Assembly: GCA_031119195.1 (NCBI GenBank)
Contig: JAVHYG010000079.1
Span: 1-7,406 of the forward strand
Length of the DNA: 7,406 bases
Source: Rickettsiella sp.
GTDB lineage: Bacteria; Pseudomonadota; Gammaproteobacteria; Diplorickettsiales; Diplorickettsiaceae
Direction of reading: 5' to 3'
Part shown: positions 6,410 through 7,406 of the stretch, piece after piece
Layout of the letters: the number at the start of each line of letters is the position of its first letter
Numbering within the stretch: the first letter of the stretch is position 1
Notes under the pieces: generated by a model
What the model was told of the DNA's origin: nothing
Databases searched by the model: none
What the model saw: the letters and a program-made list of their open reading frames with translations, nothing else
Position numbers and translations under genes: made by a program

Positions 6410-6411
6410 GG

Positions 6412-6645
6412 TTAGGAACAATTTTGAGGTTGCTTACTGGGATAATATGAAATCACTTCAACCTCTGTTAATTCCTGTTCTCTTCGTTTAATACAAAAAA
6501 AGCGGGAACAACAGTCAACAAGACGATTAGTTTTCTTTGTTATTTCAGATTTTAATGAAGTTGCTTCACTCGATTCTAAATTGTTTTGACCTATCTCTAA
6601 ATCCACACTTTTTAAAGATTGAGAAGTCCCTCTTTTTTTTAACAT
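6412..6645 (-). CDS. Small hypothetical protein (77 aa), charged, Cys-containing
   Basis: I do not recognise this protein. The ATG at 6645 is preceded by AAGGA six bases upstream (6652-6656 on the minus strand), a good ribosome-binding site, and a terminator-like inverted repeat follows the stop. Both support a real gene. The 77 residues have a basic start (MLKKRG), a Ser/Glu/Lys-rich, probably helical stretch (about 8-40), a DCCSRFFC cluster with three cysteines at residues 44, 45 and 51, a basic IKRREQ and a polar tail ending QPQNCS. No signal peptide or membrane helix is apparent, so it is probably cytoplasmic or exported by a route without a Sec signal. The Cys cluster next to aromatic and basic residues could suit metal binding, disulfides or, if it were delivered to a host cell, lipidation. 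None of this is shown. Confidence 0.55.
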   Translation of the reverse strand: MLKKRGTSQSLKSVDLEIGQNNLESSEATSLKSEITKKTNRLVDCCSRFFCIKRREQELTEVEVISYYPSKQPQNCS

Positions 6646-6651
6646 AAATTT

Positions 6652-6656
6652 TCCTT
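6652..6656 (-). promoter_or_regulatory. Shine-Dalgarno of the 77-residue ORF
   Basis: The minus strand reads AAGGA six bases before the ATG at 6645. Its spacing is right, and it is the main sequence support for calling this short frame a gene. Confidence 0.55.
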
Positions 6657-6692
6657 TTTTATTTCTGAAATAGTATCCCTTTATTAATTAGG

Positions 6693-6727
6693 AACGGTTT
6701 GTCCTATATACACTAGGATGTGCCGTT
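6693..6727. promoter_or_regulatory. Symmetrical hairpin upstream of the 77-residue ORF
   Basis: AACGG (6693-6697) pairs with CCGTT (6723-6727), and TCCTA (6702-6706) pairs with TAGGA (6714-6718) around a 7-base loop. The 4x4 internal loop TTTG/TGTG can form G-U pairs in plus-strand RNA, making the stem nearly continuous. It starts about 50 bases upstream of the minus-strand ATG at 6645. It could be a leader structure for that gene or a DNA operator. No T-run follows on either side, so it is not an intrinsic terminator. Confidence 0.45.
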
Positions 6728-7133
6728 ATTTAACACGTTGATCTTAAAAAGTGTATATTTCATGCTGTTTTTTTTGAACCTACGCTTGCTAAATGAAAAC
6801 ACACCATAATTAACACTTAGTTTAAATATTACACTATCTGCGATTAACAACAAGCACTAAATTTTTTATTTTTTTATAATTTTAATATCTAAAAATAGTA
6901 TAGATAACACTTTATTTAATTCAAACATTATGAATTATTTATAATGGTTATTTATAGTTTACTATTCATCTTTAGATTATAGAGATTTTACTAAGCAGAG
7001 ATAAATGCTAAATTTTAGTACGATTTTTTCCTAAAAAAAGCTATCATTATTCTACTCATTGAAAAAAGTGTCGTTTTTTACTTCGCGATTTGATATCTTT
7101 ATTTTCTAACAAATGCAAGTATCAGAGGTTAAC

Positions 7134-7149
7134 TTTTTTAGCTAAAAAA
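7134..7149. repeat. Perfect 16-base palindrome before the VanX-like gene
   Basis: T6-AGCT-A6 is a perfect 16-base palindrome ending 16 bases before the ATG at 7166. It may be an operator, or a hairpin affecting the leader, but long A and T runs are common in this region and chance is a serious alternative. Confidence 0.35.
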
Positions 7150-7165
7150 ATTAGGCTAGATAATT

Positions 7166-7406
7166 ATGAGGAATGTCTATAAAAGAGCTTGTCCTTTTTT
7201 TTATATACTATTTTTTTATATTATGAATGCATATACTGAAGAAAAACCTAATGATTTTGTTTATTTAAAAAACTGGATTCCTAGCATACAAGAAGATGTA
7301 CGTTACTATACAAATAATAATTTCATCGGTCGACCCATACAAGGTTATAAAAAACCAGTTTGTATGCTAACGAAAGCTGCTGCGCATACCTTGTTCAAAG
7401 TACAAA
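7166..7406 (+). CDS. VanX-type D-Ala-D-Ala dipeptidase (5' part only)
   Basis: This is the N-terminal 80 residues of a peptidase M15D family protein, cut by the window end. The segment FVYLKNWIPSIQEDVRYYTNNNFIGRPIQGYKKPVCMLTKAAA (31-72) matches the conserved start of VanX/DdpX dipeptidases: the DVRY...NF.GRPI.GY pattern, including Arg46 in the position of the substrate-binding Arg of VanX. These enzymes hydrolyse D-Ala-D-Ala, either in vancomycin resistance or, more likely in a Gram-negative, for recycling or scavenging cell-wall dipeptide. The zinc ligands lie beyond the window. The N-terminus (MRNVYKR, then a hydrophobic stretch 8-23) looks like a signal peptide, so a periplasmic or secreted enzyme is likely. 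The ATG at 7166 has a weak AGG ten bases upstream. An internal ATG at 7223 would remove the signal and is less likely. Confidence 0.85.
   Translation, partial: MRNVYKRACPFFYILFFYIMNAYTEEKPNDFVYLKNWIPSIQEDVRYYTNNNFIGRPIQGYKKPVCMLTKAAAHTLFKVQ

Larger units (their letters stand above)
6085..6411. other. Non-coding stretch between SCPU gene and small ORF
   Basis: This 327-base AT-rich interval holds the SCPU leader and probable promoter at its left and two adjacent inverted repeats at 6279-6334 and 6362-6409. The longest start-to-stop frame I noticed is a 15-codon plus-strand stretch from 6280 without a convincing Shine-Dalgarno, so I do not call a gene. A plus-strand TTGACT (6142-6147) with TATTAT 19 bases later could be a divergent promoter, but nothing recognisable lies downstream of it. 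Confidence 0.5.
6646..7165. other. Long AT-rich non-coding region between divergent genes
   Basis: This 520-base stretch lies between the divergent 77-residue ORF (-) and the VanX-like gene (+). Apart from the hairpin at 6693-6727 it is extremely AT-rich, especially from about 6840. It contains only weak AT inverted repeats: TATCTA/TAGATA (6886-6891 with 6901-6906), ATAGT-TT-ACTAT (6954-6965), T6-CCT-A6 near 7024-7039 and the palindrome at 7134-7149. The frames I traced on either strand were at most about 20 codons and lacked a Shine-Dalgarno. It should hold the promoters of both flanking genes, but no convincing -35/-10 pair was found. Confidence 0.55.

Noticed and set aside
6866..6928. 20-codon minus-strand frame in the AT-rich spacer
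   Set aside because: It has no Shine-Dalgarno, and its composition is that expected of random AT-rich sequence.
1..7406. CRISPR array, tRNA, rRNA, transposase or integrase
   Set aside because: No regularly spaced repeats, cloverleaf with a GGTTCRA arm, rRNA segments or recombinase motifs were seen on either strand.

Overview
The window looks like an AT-rich gammaproteobacterial chromosome segment. The UvrD helicase is colinear with the E. coli protein from end to end, and the adjacent genes lpoA, yraN and a DiaA/GmhA-type SIS protein keep the gammaproteobacterial order (E. coli lpoA-yraN-diaA). The low GC content, the short single-domain LpoA and the VanX-like dipeptidase suggest a host-associated lineage such as Legionellales (Coxiella/Rickettsiella-like). 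That placement is inference from gene style, not proof.

Layout. Bases 1-119 are the uvrD upstream region. uvrD (120-2291, +) faces an Smr-domain nuclease gene (2453-3001, -) across about 160 bases with no clear terminator. The Smr gene diverges from a compact operon: lpoA-like lipoprotein (3208-4362, +), yraN (start re-assigned to 4362, overlapping the lpoA stop by one base) and gmhA/diaA (4791-5405, +, after a 3-base gap). The 206-base divergent region carries three copies of a GTACWWGAAT motif. After a convergent 175-base gap with possible competing RNA pairings comes a minus-strand SCPU-domain (archaic pilin-like) gene. Its true start is 6084, fixed by a perfect AGGAGG. Upstream of it are a 327-base non-coding stretch with two adjacent inverted repeats, an unrecognised 77-residue minus-strand gene with a good ribosome-binding site, a clear hairpin in that gene's leader, and about 430 bases of very AT-rich non-coding DNA. 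The window ends inside a plus-strand VanX-type D-Ala-D-Ala dipeptidase gene.

How the genes work together. The left two-thirds are housekeeping: DNA repair (UvrD), probable mRNA surveillance (Smr), peptidoglycan synthase activation (LpoA), a YraN nuclease-fold protein, and either LPS heptose synthesis or replication-initiation timing (SIS protein). The right third (about 5400-7406) is looser and accessory in character: exported or surface proteins, a small orphan gene, large AT-rich spacers and several inverted repeats. LpoA and the VanX-like enzyme both act on peptidoglycan chemistry, but nothing here shows a functional link. I found no convincing tRNA, rRNA, CRISPR array, transposase or complete mobile element, and no strong evidence for a wholly new multi-gene system. 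The best leads are the small orphan gene with its leader hairpin, the inverted-repeat cluster beside it, the orphan pilin-like gene and the repeated motif in the smr/lpoA divergent region.
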